Below, piece by piece: positions 31,245 to 39,871 of a DNA stretch of 64,000 nucleotides. Source of the stretch: DP-36 sp036004365 (GTDB taxonomy: Bacteria; Desulfobacterota; Binatia; UBA9968); assembly GCA_036004365.1 (NCBI GenBank), contig DASYRN010000045.1:24134-88133 (forward strand), in the 5' to 3' direction. The notes under the pieces are model-generated. The model was not told where the DNA came from. It searched no databases and saw nothing but the letters and a program-made list of their open reading frames with translations. Every line of letters begins with the position of its first letter. Position 1 is the first letter of the stretch. The position numbers and the translations under genes are program-made.

Positions 31245-32180
31245 TTATTTTTTCCCGCGAAAACGGAACAGTTCGACGAGCTTTCGCCGAACCACCTCCT
31301 CGCCGCCCGGCAGGATGTCAAACTTTGTTGTGTTATCCATCTTTTGCATTATTTTCCGGCCTTCGTCATCTTGATGCATCGAAAGCAAGGTCTCCTGAAG
31401 ACGCTTGGCCACCTCCGGATGCAAACCCCTGCGAATAGAAACGAGATGGCGTGGAACCGTCTCCGTTTCGGCCAGGATAGCGATCTCGGCCCTTGCTTTC
31501 TCGTCAAGCGTGGCGTAGTCGTCATCGCTAAACGCACCAGCCATCACCTTCTTTGAGAGAAGGAGGTCAGCGATATTTTTGTGTGTAGAGGCAAAGATGT
31601 AGCCAATCTCCTTAGGAGAAACCTTGGCTTCGAGCCCGGGTTTTTCGGTAAGTCTGAATCCCTTCCTTAGAAGGAAGACCTTTGGCAAAAGATAGGCTGA
31701 AGTAGACCCGGGATCCTCGAAGGCGATGATCTTACCCTGTAGGTCTTCAAGCCGGGCTATGCCGCTCTCTTTGCTCGTGGCAAGGATGCCTCGATATTCG
31801 CCCTTCCCCCCCTTCCAACGCCTGAGCAACAATCTCGCGGACCCTTGCCTGTTGATGAGATAGGTCGGATAGGGGCTTTCCATATAAAAATCAACCCGCT
31901 TCTCCTCAAGCAGCTTTGCGAGTTGTAGCGCTGTCGGAGCCACAACAACCGTTCCTTTGATCTCGGAAGTGGAGGAGAGTTTTCGCGCGACATAACCCAC
32001 AAAATCGCGGAAATGCTCCTCGATCTCCTTCTGATGTATTTGAGAGACGAGTCCTAAAGAGATCGTTTTAACTGTGCCGGTCTCCGGCGCCTGTCCGGCA
32101 GCTTCAAGCTCAGGGGTTAGGAGAGAAACAAGAGCGGCAACGGCAAATATGAGGGAGGCATGATGTGTGTGTCTCTTCAT
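31245..32180 (-). CDS. PhnD-like phosphate/phosphonate-type binding protein
   Basis: 311 residues with a signal peptide (LIFAVAALVSLLTPELEA). KTISLGLVSQIHQKEIEEHF, QLAKLLEEKRVDFYMESPYP, LQGKIIAFEDPGSTSAYLLP, GYIFASTHKNIADLLLSKKV and AGAFSDDDYATLDEKAR follow the PhnD order, including the ExPxST ligand loop (EDPGSTS). The usual ligand is phosphonate, phosphite or an analogue. It is an orphan, convergent with the preceding gene (six bases apart). Confidence 0.85.
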   Translation of the reverse strand: MKRHTHHASLIFAVAALVSLLTPELEAAGQAPETGTVKTISLGLVSQIHQKEIEEHFRDFVGYVARKLSSTSEIKGTVVVAPTALQLAKLLEEKRVDFYMESPYPTYLINRQGSARLLLRRWKGGKGEYRGILATSKESGIARLEDLQGKIIAFEDPGSTSAYLLPKVFLLRKGFRLTEKPGLEAKVSPKEIGYIFASTHKNIADLLLSKKVMAGAFSDDDYATLDEKARAEIAILAETETVPRHLVSIRRGLHPEVAKRLQETLLSMHQDDEGRKIMQKMDNTTKFDILPGGEEVVRRKLVELFRFRGKK

Positions 32181-32468
32181 GACGACCTGTCACAGCCGGG
32201 AATTTGCCGCGGGAGAACCCGAGAGCAATGGCGAACGACAAAGCCCACGCTACGTATATATAAACGAGGCAAACTTGGCAAGAATGAAAACAGATTCGGA
32301 AGCACCTGGTGTCGCAAATCCTCGCCAAACGCCGAAACGACTCCGGGGAGGCCGGCTGTTTCACACCGGTGTATGAGGTCAGTGGACAGGCACGGAGAGG
32401 TTGTAATATAAGCAGTCTTGTCGTGGCTGCCGGGCGATTGCGGCGACACCAAAATCGGAGGTGAGATC

Positions 32469-33530
32469 ATGTGGTACAAAGCGAAGGCGCTCGATTTATT
32501 CGGAGTGGCGTTGGGATTCGGCTGCTTAGTGATTTTTCCCAAAGACGCTTTCTCTCAGGCCGGCTACTACCAGGGGAAGACCATCACGATTGTTCGGGGC
32601 GGGGAACCGGGGGGCTCAGGGGATATGCAGGCCAGGGCGTTGATACCGTTCCTCAAAAAACATATTCCCGGGAATCCGAATATTATCGTGGAGAACATGC
32701 CCGGCGCCGCCGGGATGAAAGCGGTCAACCATATTTATACGGCGAAGCCCGATGGGCTCACGATCACCGCCGTCGGCTCCGGCCTCGCCGCAGGCCCGAT
32801 CCTCGGCTTGCCGGGAGTAAAATACGACATCGATAAGCTGATTTATCTGGGGTCGACGGAGCATGGCGATCCCTATGTCTTTTTAAGCCGGAAAGAAGCC
32901 GGTTTCGACAGTCTGGAAAAGCTGCGTGCTGCGTCGGGGATCAGGCTCGGTGCGCAAACCGTGGGCCACGCGGTTTATATTAGCGGGCGTATCTTCGCGC
33001 ATCTTCTGGGTCTCAAGGATCCCAAGGTCGTTGTCGGCTTTGGAGGACCAGAGCTCGACATCGCTTTGGCCCGAGGCGAGGTTGACGCCAGAGCGAACAG
33101 CGCGGATACGGTGGTGCGCAGAAACGCCGATGCGCTGGAAAAAGGTCAGTTCAACATTCACGCCACCATCACGATTCCAAAAGGGAAGTTTCACCCGCGC
33201 TTCGCGAACGTCCCCGATGTGGAGACGCTTGCTAAAAACGACAAAGAGCGCCAACTGGTAAATCTGTTCCGCGCGTTTCTCTATCCGCGTTGGCCTTACG
33301 TGCTGCCGCCAGGCACCCCCGCGGAAATCGTCAAGGTCCTGCGCGAAGGGATGGTCAAGGCCTTTAAGGACCCGGGTTTTCACCAGGAATTTAAAAAACT
33401 CATGGCGAGCGATCCATCCCCTCTCACCGGAGAAGAGGTGGAGACATCCATTAGAGAGCTGCCGCGCGATCCCGAGGTCATTGGACTATATAAAAAGATG
33501 GCCGAGCATGGACCGCTGCCGCCGCGCTAG
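32469..33530 (+). CDS. Tripartite-tricarboxylate-transporter-type binding protein (TctC/Bug-like)
   Basis: 353 residues from ATG 32469, preceded by GGAGGTGAGATC. The signal peptide ends at DAFSQA. KTITIVRGGEPGGSGDMQAR, ALIPFLKKHIPGNPNIIVEN and MPGAAGMKAVNHIYTAKPDG are the TctC/Bug signature. The C-terminal YVLPPGTPAEIVKVLREGMV fits as well. These proteins bind carboxylates for TctAB permeases, none of which is in the window. Confidence 0.85.
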   Translation: MWYKAKALDLFGVALGFGCLVIFPKDAFSQAGYYQGKTITIVRGGEPGGSGDMQARALIPFLKKHIPGNPNIIVENMPGAAGMKAVNHIYTAKPDGLTITAVGSGLAAGPILGLPGVKYDIDKLIYLGSTEHGDPYVFLSRKEAGFDSLEKLRAASGIRLGAQTVGHAVYISGRIFAHLLGLKDPKVVVGFGGPELDIALARGEVDARANSADTVVRRNADALEKGQFNIHATITIPKGKFHPRFANVPDVETLAKNDKERQLVNLFRAFLYPRWPYVLPPGTPAEIVKVLREGMVKAFKDPGFHQEFKKLMASDPSPLTGEEVETSIRELPRDPEVIGLYKKMAEHGPLPPR

Positions 33531-33549
33531 GGTGGGCATTTCCTTTCAT

Positions 33550-34656
33550 CTATCTCCTGCTGATGAAGAGCTGCCGCATTAGAGCTTCCCACTCAGCAAA
33601 TCTCTTCTCATACTCTTCGAGAGAGTATTTGGCCTCGAGGTAGGTTTTCTTGAATTTCGTCTCCAACGAGCCGATGTCGCTCCGCGGCGAGTTCAGGCCG
33701 CCTTTCATCGCAACTTGCTGTCCCTCTCTTGAATGGATGTAGTCAAGGAAAAGAAGCGCAGCATGGGGATGGGGAACCTTGTTGAGCAACCCGGACTTGC
33801 CGACGCTCGCAATCACCGGCTCTAAAGGACGCCACTCGACGGGAGCTCCCTTCTGCCTGGCCGTGGTGATATTGGAGTCGAAGATTGTGGGAGAAAGCGG
33901 CACCTCGCCAGAGGCCACGAGACCTGCCAGCGCCGCTCCCGACATGTTTTGGACGTTCACCTGCTGTTGGCTCATCTTTTCGAGAAACTCGCGGCCCATC
34001 CCCTCCAGCAGATTTCCCACCCACTGGACCCCCGTAGTCGTGCCGGCAATGGACATTTTTCCCTTCCATTTGGGATCGAGGAGATCTTTCAGGCTCCGAG
34101 GCGCCTCGGCCGGCGGCACGAGCTTGGTGTTGAATCCCAGACTGATATAGATCTCTCGATTCGCCCAATAAACAACGCCGTTTTTTCCTTTCGTCTTCAC
34201 TTCGTCGCCATAAAAAGCCATCTCAGGCGAATAGTGTTCTTGGAGCATGTCGTTTTTATGCAACAGCGCCATGTATTCAGGGCTCGTCTCCAAGACGTCG
34301 GCGATGAGGCGGCCTGAGGCATATTCCTCTGTGACACGCTTGAGCAATTCCTTAGAGTCGCTGCGCCATACCATGACCTTAACGAACGGGTATTTCTTTT
34401 CGAATGCCTGGGGCAACGCGCTCGCCATCCACGTGTTCGATGTGTAAAACGTCACTTGTCCTTCTTTCTTGGCCCCTTCGATCAAGAGCGGCTCCCTGTC
34501 GCGGCCTTGATAAAGGGCGATCTCGGCAAGCGCTTTGGGCTTACTGGCGGTCGCTGCAAGGCCTGGGGTTGGCAGCGACAGGAACCCGGCCGTCAGCAGA
34601 GAGCCTGCCACTATGAAAAAGCGCGAAGATTGGAAGCGGGCAAACCGGCAAAGCAT
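33550..34656 (-). CDS. periplasmic solute-binding protein, family 1
   Basis: 368 residues from ATG 34656 with GGGAGGA about ten bases upstream. The signal peptide ends near LPTPGLAA. LLIEGAKKEGQVTFYTSNTW, FEKKYPFVKVMVWRSDSKEL, LIADVLETSPEYMALLHKND, RSLKDLLDPKWKGKMSIAG and HAALLFLDYIHSREGQQVAM show it is related to the protein at 30168 (FbpA-like fold). It is also an orphan. Confidence 0.85.
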   Translation of the reverse strand: MLCRFARFQSSRFFIVAGSLLTAGFLSLPTPGLAATASKPKALAEIALYQGRDREPLLIEGAKKEGQVTFYTSNTWMASALPQAFEKKYPFVKVMVWRSDSKELLKRVTEEYASGRLIADVLETSPEYMALLHKNDMLQEHYSPEMAFYGDEVKTKGKNGVVYWANREIYISLGFNTKLVPPAEAPRSLKDLLDPKWKGKMSIAGTTTGVQWVGNLLEGMGREFLEKMSQQQVNVQNMSGAALAGLVASGEVPLSPTIFDSNITTARQKGAPVEWRPLEPVIASVGKSGLLNKVPHPHAALLFLDYIHSREGQQVAMKGGLNSPRSDIGSLETKFKKTYLEAKYSLEEYEKRFAEWEALMRQLFISRR

Positions 34657-34700
34657 AAGAAAGCATCCTCCCACTATTTTGTACTTTAGAGGCTATGAAT

Positions 34701-35348
34701 CTAAAATTTCTTCCACGGGTTGATCCCCAACTCTACATGCTTTCGGTATAACATGGCTACATAGATAAAATCGAAAATGAATATGGACACATAAAGAAAG
34801 TTCAGAAGAACCGAGGCGGGAAAGCGAAGAAAAAACAGTATCGACGGCAATAAAGTTCCGAGCATCTTAAATAAGGCTATATAAATCGACTGGCCACTCA
34901 CGTCTCTCCGATTCAGCAGCATCGATATAAACAAAACAGACATCATAAGATTTTGCCCGAAGGCTGCGTACTTGCCGTCCCAGTCTTTGAACTCATAGGT
35001 TATGGCCAGGATGGCGCCAAAACTTAGGATTAGCGTTACAAGGAAAGTAAGATAGAAAAAGCGCGCCGGCAGTATTTGATTCAAGGCCTTCCCTCCGAAG
35101 CGGAGAGTTTGAAAGACGATGATCGTATCAAAGGCAAACCAAGCGATATTGATATAATTCTGAGGAGGCTCGTGCGGGTGCATGAAGGAAAATATAAATT
35201 CCCAGGAGATATTCGCCGATAGAGCCGCTACCGGCATCCCATAAGTCTTGTCCTGGAATCCCACTCGGAGGATCAAGATATAGGCCAAGGTCCAGAAGAC
35301 TCCCGATCCGATCTGCAAGCTCAAGCTTATCTCAGGAGGAACCGCCAT
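34701..35348 (-). CDS. seven-TM protein resembling integral-membrane terpene cyclases
   Basis: 215 residues, about seven membrane segments. NISWEFIFSFMHPHEPPQNY places E50 in the second helix and IFDFIYVAMLYRKH places D193 in the last. Fungal Pyr4/PaxB-type meroterpenoid cyclases have catalytic Glu and Asp at similar places (E63 and D218 in Pyr4) and similar size. It could also be an uncharacterised membrane protein of that fold with another role. No prenyltransferase gene lies beside it. Confidence 0.5.
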   Translation of the reverse strand: MAVPPEISLSLQIGSGVFWTLAYILILRVGFQDKTYGMPVAALSANISWEFIFSFMHPHEPPQNYINIAWFAFDTIIVFQTLRFGGKALNQILPARFFYLTFLVTLILSFGAILAITYEFKDWDGKYAAFGQNLMMSVLFISMLLNRRDVSGQSIYIALFKMLGTLLPSILFFLRFPASVLLNFLYVSIFIFDFIYVAMLYRKHVELGINPWKKF

Positions 35349-35462
35349 AACATACCGCTTTTGCGGATGCTAACTTACTCTCCCCGTTTTTAGCAATGAC
35401 GGCCAGCATGAAAGGTAGAGCGTTGGTATCCGTAAGCCGCTTCATCTAAGTCATTTCGACAT

Positions 35463-35478
35463 TTCGGGAATTCTCGAA
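35463..35478. promoter_or_regulatory. palindrome TTCGGGAATTCTCGAA upstream of dinB
   Basis: 16-bp palindrome with one mismatch, related in its core (GAATTC) to the TTGAGAATTCTCAA family. It lies about 115 bases before the dinB start and could be an operator such as a LexA site, though it matches no LexA consensus I know. Confidence 0.35.
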
Positions 35479-35594
35479 GCATGGAAGCGTGGCAGAAGCT
35501 CCCGCTGGAATTGAATGTGCGGGCGGCAGCGGCGGGTGTCGTCAACTATGTCGGTGCAAAACGATGGCGAAGATGAGAGAATGCGCCGGGAACG

Positions 35595-36686
35595 ATGCGC
35601 ATCGTCGTGCATGTCGATATGGACGCGTTCTACGCCGCCGTGGAGGAGCGGTACAATCCTCAATTGCGCGGCCTTCCTGTGGTCGTAGGAGCCGACCCTA
35701 AAGAAGGAAGAGGACGAGGCGTGGTGACGACGGCCAACTACACGGCGCGCAGGTTCGGCATCCACTCGGCCCTGCCGATCTCACGCGCGTGGCGGCTTGC
35801 AGAAGCCGCTCGGAAGCGAGGCGAGCCCGCAGCGGTCTTCATCCGGACGAACTTCCAGCTGTATGGGGAGGTTTCGGCCCGCATCATGCAGATTCTCGAA
35901 AGCCGGGCCGATTCTTTTGAAGAGGCGAGCATCGATGAGGCCTATCTCGAAATCTCATCGCTTGGGAGCTTTGAGGTCGCAGTAGGGCACATGAGTGCGT
36001 TAAAGACCGAGATCCGGGACAAGGAGGAGCTTAGCTGCTCCGTCGGCATCGGTCCAAACAAGCTTATCGCCAAAATTGCCTCGGGCCACAACAAGCCTGA
36101 CGGCCTCACCGTTGTGAGGCCGGAGCAGGTCCAGGAGTTCCTCGATCCTCTCCCTATCCGCGTGATTCCCGGCATCGGGCCCAAGGGCGAGGCCTTCCTC
36201 CACGAGCAAAAGATTCAGACCGTAAAAGAGCTGCGGGAAATTCCCGGCTCAAAGCTCATGGACTGGTTTGGAAAATGGGGTCATAGTCTTTTTGAAAAGG
36301 CTCGGGGCGTCGATGACTCACCGGTTTCAAACGAGTGGACGAGAAAGTCGGCGGGCGAGCAGGAAACATTCGATCAGGACACCCGAAGCCTTTCTTTTGT
36401 TACCGAGCGGCTTTATGCGATCGCCGAGCGGGTCATCGGCAAACTCAGGGAAAAAGAGTTCGCCGGTTTCCGCACTGTCACCTTGACGGTGCGCTTTTCC
36501 GGTTTTGAAACTAAGAACCGTTCCCGCAGCTTCAAGAATGGAATCGTGCTCGACAACGATGGAGTGGCGCTCCAACTCCTCAAGCAGGAGACCCTAAAAC
36601 TCGTACTTCCTTTTTTCGACTCGCGGGAAAACCCGCGGGGAAAGGCGATCCGGCTCATCGGCCTCCGCCTGGAAAAACTTTTCTGA
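35595..36686 (+). CDS. dinB: DNA polymerase IV (Y-family)
   Basis: 363 residues. Catalytic acidic residues are visible as D8 and D10 in HVDMDAFYAAVE and D114/E115 in SIDEAYLE. VVGADPKEGRGRGVVTTANY resembles the fingers, GIGPNKLIAKIASGHNKPDG the palm, and PIRVIPGIGPKGEAFLHEQK the thumb HhH. The little finger follows. The protein ends RLIGLRLEKLF without an evident QLxLF clamp-binding tail. It performs translesion synthesis, usually SOS-controlled. Confidence 0.95.
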   Translation: MRIVVHVDMDAFYAAVEERYNPQLRGLPVVVGADPKEGRGRGVVTTANYTARRFGIHSALPISRAWRLAEAARKRGEPAAVFIRTNFQLYGEVSARIMQILESRADSFEEASIDEAYLEISSLGSFEVAVGHMSALKTEIRDKEELSCSVGIGPNKLIAKIASGHNKPDGLTVVRPEQVQEFLDPLPIRVIPGIGPKGEAFLHEQKIQTVKELREIPGSKLMDWFGKWGHSLFEKARGVDDSPVSNEWTRKSAGEQETFDQDTRSLSFVTERLYAIAERVIGKLREKEFAGFRTVTLTVRFSGFETKNRSRSFKNGIVLDNDGVALQLLKQETLKLVLPFFDSRENPRGKAIRLIGLRLEKLF

Positions 36687-37007
36687 GATGATCCTCCACG
36701 TTTCATCGATTCAACTTTAGCCGCTGCGATGGATAGTACATTTTAGGCCTTTGCCGGCTAAGAATTGCGGCCCTATCGTCCCACAAGTCTCTTCAAATTT
36801 CCTGAAGAATTAACGGCTTAGTTACCTGCTGGCCGTGGTATATGCCTTGCATAATGGTAAACAGTAAGAGCCCTCGACAGCGACGGAACCAGGTCGAACA
36901 GGATCACCAACATCGAGAGACGGAAGGCTAAGATGGCAATAGCAGCATTAAGACCATTCATCGGAAGTTTACCGGCATCGGTATCGAAGTGTGATGAAGG
37001 AGGCACC
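36687..37007. other. 321-bp spacer, no gene supported
   Basis: A minus-strand frame (36818-37006) encodes a hydrophobic 62-residue peptide but overlaps the ribosome-binding site of the next gene and has no start signal of its own. Nothing else is seen. Confidence 0.4.
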
Positions 37008-37943
37008 GTGAAAGGAAGAGGAAGATATTTGGCTGTCGTTCATTCAGTCCATCTAAGCTGTCTTGCTTTTGCGAGCTTCTTCGCATTAGTTCCAGTTTTA
37101 GCTTCCCAGGCTCAGATGGATCCGATTCCAACGGAGGAAAACCGCATGCGAGAGCTGGTTGATGACCTAAAAGATCTCATCCAGAAGGCGGACGGAGACG
37201 ACAGATCAGAGCCTGGGTTGCTTCGGCAGCTCCGCGACCTCGTGGGCCGTTACGATTGGCCGTGGAGAGTGTTGCTCTTACGCGAGGATTTTCGCGATGG
37301 CGATTATACTTACGATCCGCCATGGATCGTGAACCACGGGGAGTTCCGGGTCGTGAACGGATCCGGACTTAAAACTGTCTTTCACCCAGTACGCCAAGGC
37401 CGTTATTTAGCGGACACGAAAGGCGAAAATCCCGTGGACGTTTTGGACGAAATTTTTGGCCGCGTGAGAGAACGGGAAGAAAAAGATGATCTTCAGAGAA
37501 CTTCACCATCCGCAGCCGAAATCTACACTCAGCTCGATATCAGTAACGCTTTTGCCGTGAAGGTTCAGCTTAAGCTTAGCGGATACCACGACCGGAACAA
37601 TCGACTTGAATTGGGTCCCTATCTGACTGATGAGCGCAACTCGGGATATCGGCTTGCCTATGAGTCTGGAAACGGGCCGTCTATAAGCTTGTTGCGAGTT
37701 GCGCCGGGCAGTTCGGCGGTCATTGAGATATGGGATCGAGGAGTCGACGTGGAAGACGGGAACCCGCACATCATTGAGTGGCGCCGCCGAGCTGACGGTG
37801 AAATGGTAGTGTTTTTGGATGCCAAAGAAATCATCCGGGCCATGGACCGCGCCCCAATAGATTGGTTTGATGGCTTTAGTATTATCAATAAGGGCGGCGA
37901 TTACGAATTGACGGAAATCTCTATCTTTGGAGCCTACCGGTAA
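37008..37943 (+). CDS. secreted beta-sandwich-like protein
   Basis: 311 residues from GTG 37008, selected because GGAGG lies five bases upstream and a signal peptide follows at once (LSCLAFASFFALVPVLASQA). A helical segment (MRELVDDLKDLIQKADGDD) precedes a beta-rich domain: LREDFRDGDYTYDPPWIVNH, FAVKVQLKLSGYHDRNNRLE, IEWRRRADGEMVVFLDAKEI. This recalls concanavalin-like (LamG/DUF1080-type) folds. It is probably periplasmic or extracellular; the ligand is unknown. Confidence 0.6.
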   Translation: MKGRGRYLAVVHSVHLSCLAFASFFALVPVLASQAQMDPIPTEENRMRELVDDLKDLIQKADGDDRSEPGLLRQLRDLVGRYDWPWRVLLLREDFRDGDYTYDPPWIVNHGEFRVVNGSGLKTVFHPVRQGRYLADTKGENPVDVLDEIFGRVREREEKDDLQRTSPSAAEIYTQLDISNAFAVKVQLKLSGYHDRNNRLELGPYLTDERNSGYRLAYESGNGPSISLLRVAPGSSAVIEIWDRGVDVEDGNPHIIEWRRRADGEMVVFLDAKEIIRAMDRAPIDWFDGFSIINKGGDYELTEISIFGAYR

Positions 37944-38087
37944 AACAAGTCATTCTACGTCGCTGCTGCGAGATATTCTTTGTTGATACTTCTTCTTTCC
38001 AGACACTTTTCCTCTCCAGGATTGTAAAGATATTCAGGCTGGACCAAGGCGCACGGCGGACTCTGCTGTCCAGAGTTTTCGATGGTG

Positions 38088-39008
38088 TCAGGAGCGCCAA
38101 AGGTTGCGGAACCGGACAGCCACCACTTGGTCGTAGGGCACCGGGCCGGGCAGCAGGCCGGCGGATTGGGCGAATCGGTTGAGCCCAGCGATGGCCTCTT
38201 CGGAGATGACGGGATCGTAGAAGGGCAAGTCCCGGTCGACGATCGGTGCAATTAGCTCCGCAGCCTCCGGAGGAAAGCGGCGCCGCCCCACCTCTGCGGC
38301 CTGCGCTGGTTCTGCCCGGAGGGCTCGTTGAGTTTTCACGATGGCTCGGACAGCTGCCGCGGCGCGCTCCGGGTCCCGCGCGATCAGCGTCTCAGTCGTG
38401 GCGAGCGCAGCAAACGTGAAGTGGCGGACTTCGGCTGGGTCATCGCCGCGCCGCACATCGAGGAGGATCTTGCCCACACCCCGCCGGACCGCGGCCTCGC
38501 TACCCATCGCGTTGGCCCAGAAGCCATCGATCTGGCCCGCCTCCAGAGCGCGGGCCGCGAACACGCCAAAGGAGACATCGCGCGCCCGGGAGCCCGGCAG
38601 CTCCACGATCTGCAGCTCTAGGTCCGGATCGATTCCGGCATCGATCAGCATCTGTCGTAGCGCCAGGTCGGGTCCCTCCGCCGCCGTGAGCCGAAGCCCC
38701 TTCAACGCCCGAATGTCGCCGCGCTTTGCGGGGAGATCGGCACGGACGACGAGAAGCCAGGGGGTCCCTTGGGAGAGGGCCACGATCAGCTTCGCCCCTT
38801 GCCAGCGGGGAAACGCCGTCAAGAGGTCATGCACCGAACCGGCGACCATGGCATCTGCGGCGCCGTCCCGCAGCGCTTTAGTCGCCCCAAGCATGGGGAA
38901 GAGTTCCACATGGGCATCCAGACCCTCGGCACTGTAGAAGCCTAGCTCCTCAGCGGCGAGCGCGGGGAAACAGGTATTGCTGACGAGGTCGACCGCTGCG
39001 ATGCGCAT
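38088..39008 (-). CDS. NMT1/THI5-like substrate-binding protein without signal peptide
   Basis: 306 residues. MRIAAVDLVSNTCFPALAAE, ELGFYSAEGLDAHVELFPML, GATKALRDGAADAMVAGSVH, LKGLRLTAAEGPDLALRQML and ALEAGQIDGFWANAMGSEAA show the SsuA/THI5 two-lobe fold of nitrate/taurine/sulphonate-type binding proteins. The homologous part begins at residue 1 and no signal peptide precedes it, so it is either cytosolic or exported otherwise. The start could be either of two ATGs two codons apart. Confidence 0.75.
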   Translation of the reverse strand: MRIAAVDLVSNTCFPALAAEELGFYSAEGLDAHVELFPMLGATKALRDGAADAMVAGSVHDLLTAFPRWQGAKLIVALSQGTPWLLVVRADLPAKRGDIRALKGLRLTAAEGPDLALRQMLIDAGIDPDLELQIVELPGSRARDVSFGVFAARALEAGQIDGFWANAMGSEAAVRRGVGKILLDVRRGDDPAEVRHFTFAALATTETLIARDPERAAAAVRAIVKTQRALRAEPAQAAEVGRRRFPPEAAELIAPIVDRDLPFYDPVISEEAIAGLNRFAQSAGLLPGPVPYDQVVAVRFRNLWRS

Positions 39009-39050
39009 GTGCACGGCACCACTACTCCTGAACTTCTTTGTTCGTAAGAT

Positions 39051-39449
39051 TTACCTCGCCGGCGCGTAAAGCTGCAGCAGGTTGCCTTCGGTGTCGAAGA
39101 AGTAAAAACCGCTGGCCCCGCCCCGATCGACCCGCTCCCTGGCATGGAGCTTTACGCCCCACTCCTTTATTTTCTGGGCCGCCAGCTCAAAATCTTCCCG
39201 CTCGATCTCGAAGGCCTGGTGCGTCGCGCCATCCTCTTCAATGGCATTTTTCTTGGCAAGATGCGGCCGCTCAAAAAGAACGATGAGATCGTCACCGGAT
39301 CTGAGCTCGGTGCGCGCCAGGATTTTTCCCATGTCGTCCTTTCCGGTTTTGGATACCTTCATTCCAAGGACTTCGGTGTAGAACTTCACTGCCCGGTCCA
39401 TATCATCGACCGGTATCCCCATGTGATGAATTCCTTTGGTTCTGATCAT
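39051..39449 (-). CDS. VOC-superfamily protein (lactoylglutathione lyase-like)
   Basis: 132 residues. GIHHMGIPVDDMDRAVKFYT, EVLGMKVSKTG, LIVLFERPHLAKKNAIEEDG, ATHQAFEIEREDFE and GGASGFYFFDTEGNLLQLYA are the two glyoxalase-type half-domains. The metal-ligand positions are H5/H6, H in ATHQAFE and the C-terminal position that is usually Glu; here it is Gln in LLQLYAPAR, an altered ligand. AAGGAGGT lies upstream of the ATG. The substrate is unknown. Confidence 0.8.
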   Translation of the reverse strand: MIRTKGIHHMGIPVDDMDRAVKFYTEVLGMKVSKTGKDDMGKILARTELRSGDDLIVLFERPHLAKKNAIEEDGATHQAFEIEREDFELAAQKIKEWGVKLHARERVDRGGASGFYFFDTEGNLLQLYAPAR

Positions 39450-39871
39450 CCCTAACCTCCTTTGAGCGCCTTTGGCCGGTCAGCGGATTTCGAGGATAAC
39501 GCATGCGCCGAAATATCTCACGATGCGCATCAGTGTTTTTTTCGTAAGTGCCAGGACTTCCAATGTTAGCTTCTAATAGCCGAGACTGAAGTATCACACG
39601 ATGGTTTTGCGATCAACCGTTACGCTCCGTCACAATGTATTTCCGCGGCCTTGAGAATCCAGAGCAGCCGTAACGTAGACTGGTTCTCTTCTCTTAGGTG
39701 GTGGCTAACCATCCAATAGAGTGTATGCAAAAGCCTGCATTACACCTTAATATTTGGCAGTATAATCTGCAGTTCGCGCCTCTCGAAATCCTCAGATCGC
39801 ATGTAACTCGGTATCAAAAAGAAAGATTCAATTCTGGCATGTAATTTGTTTCTCCCCCGGATGGTCCGCCC
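39450..39871. other. 422-bp spacer, nothing recognised
   Basis: No coding frame with a start signal, no convincing terminator, no repeat family member. It separates divergent genes, so promoters must lie here, but none stands out. Confidence 0.4.

Noticed and set aside
36818..37006. 62-codon hydrophobic minus-strand frame
   Set aside because: Opposite the leader of a gene with a good start; no start signal of its own.
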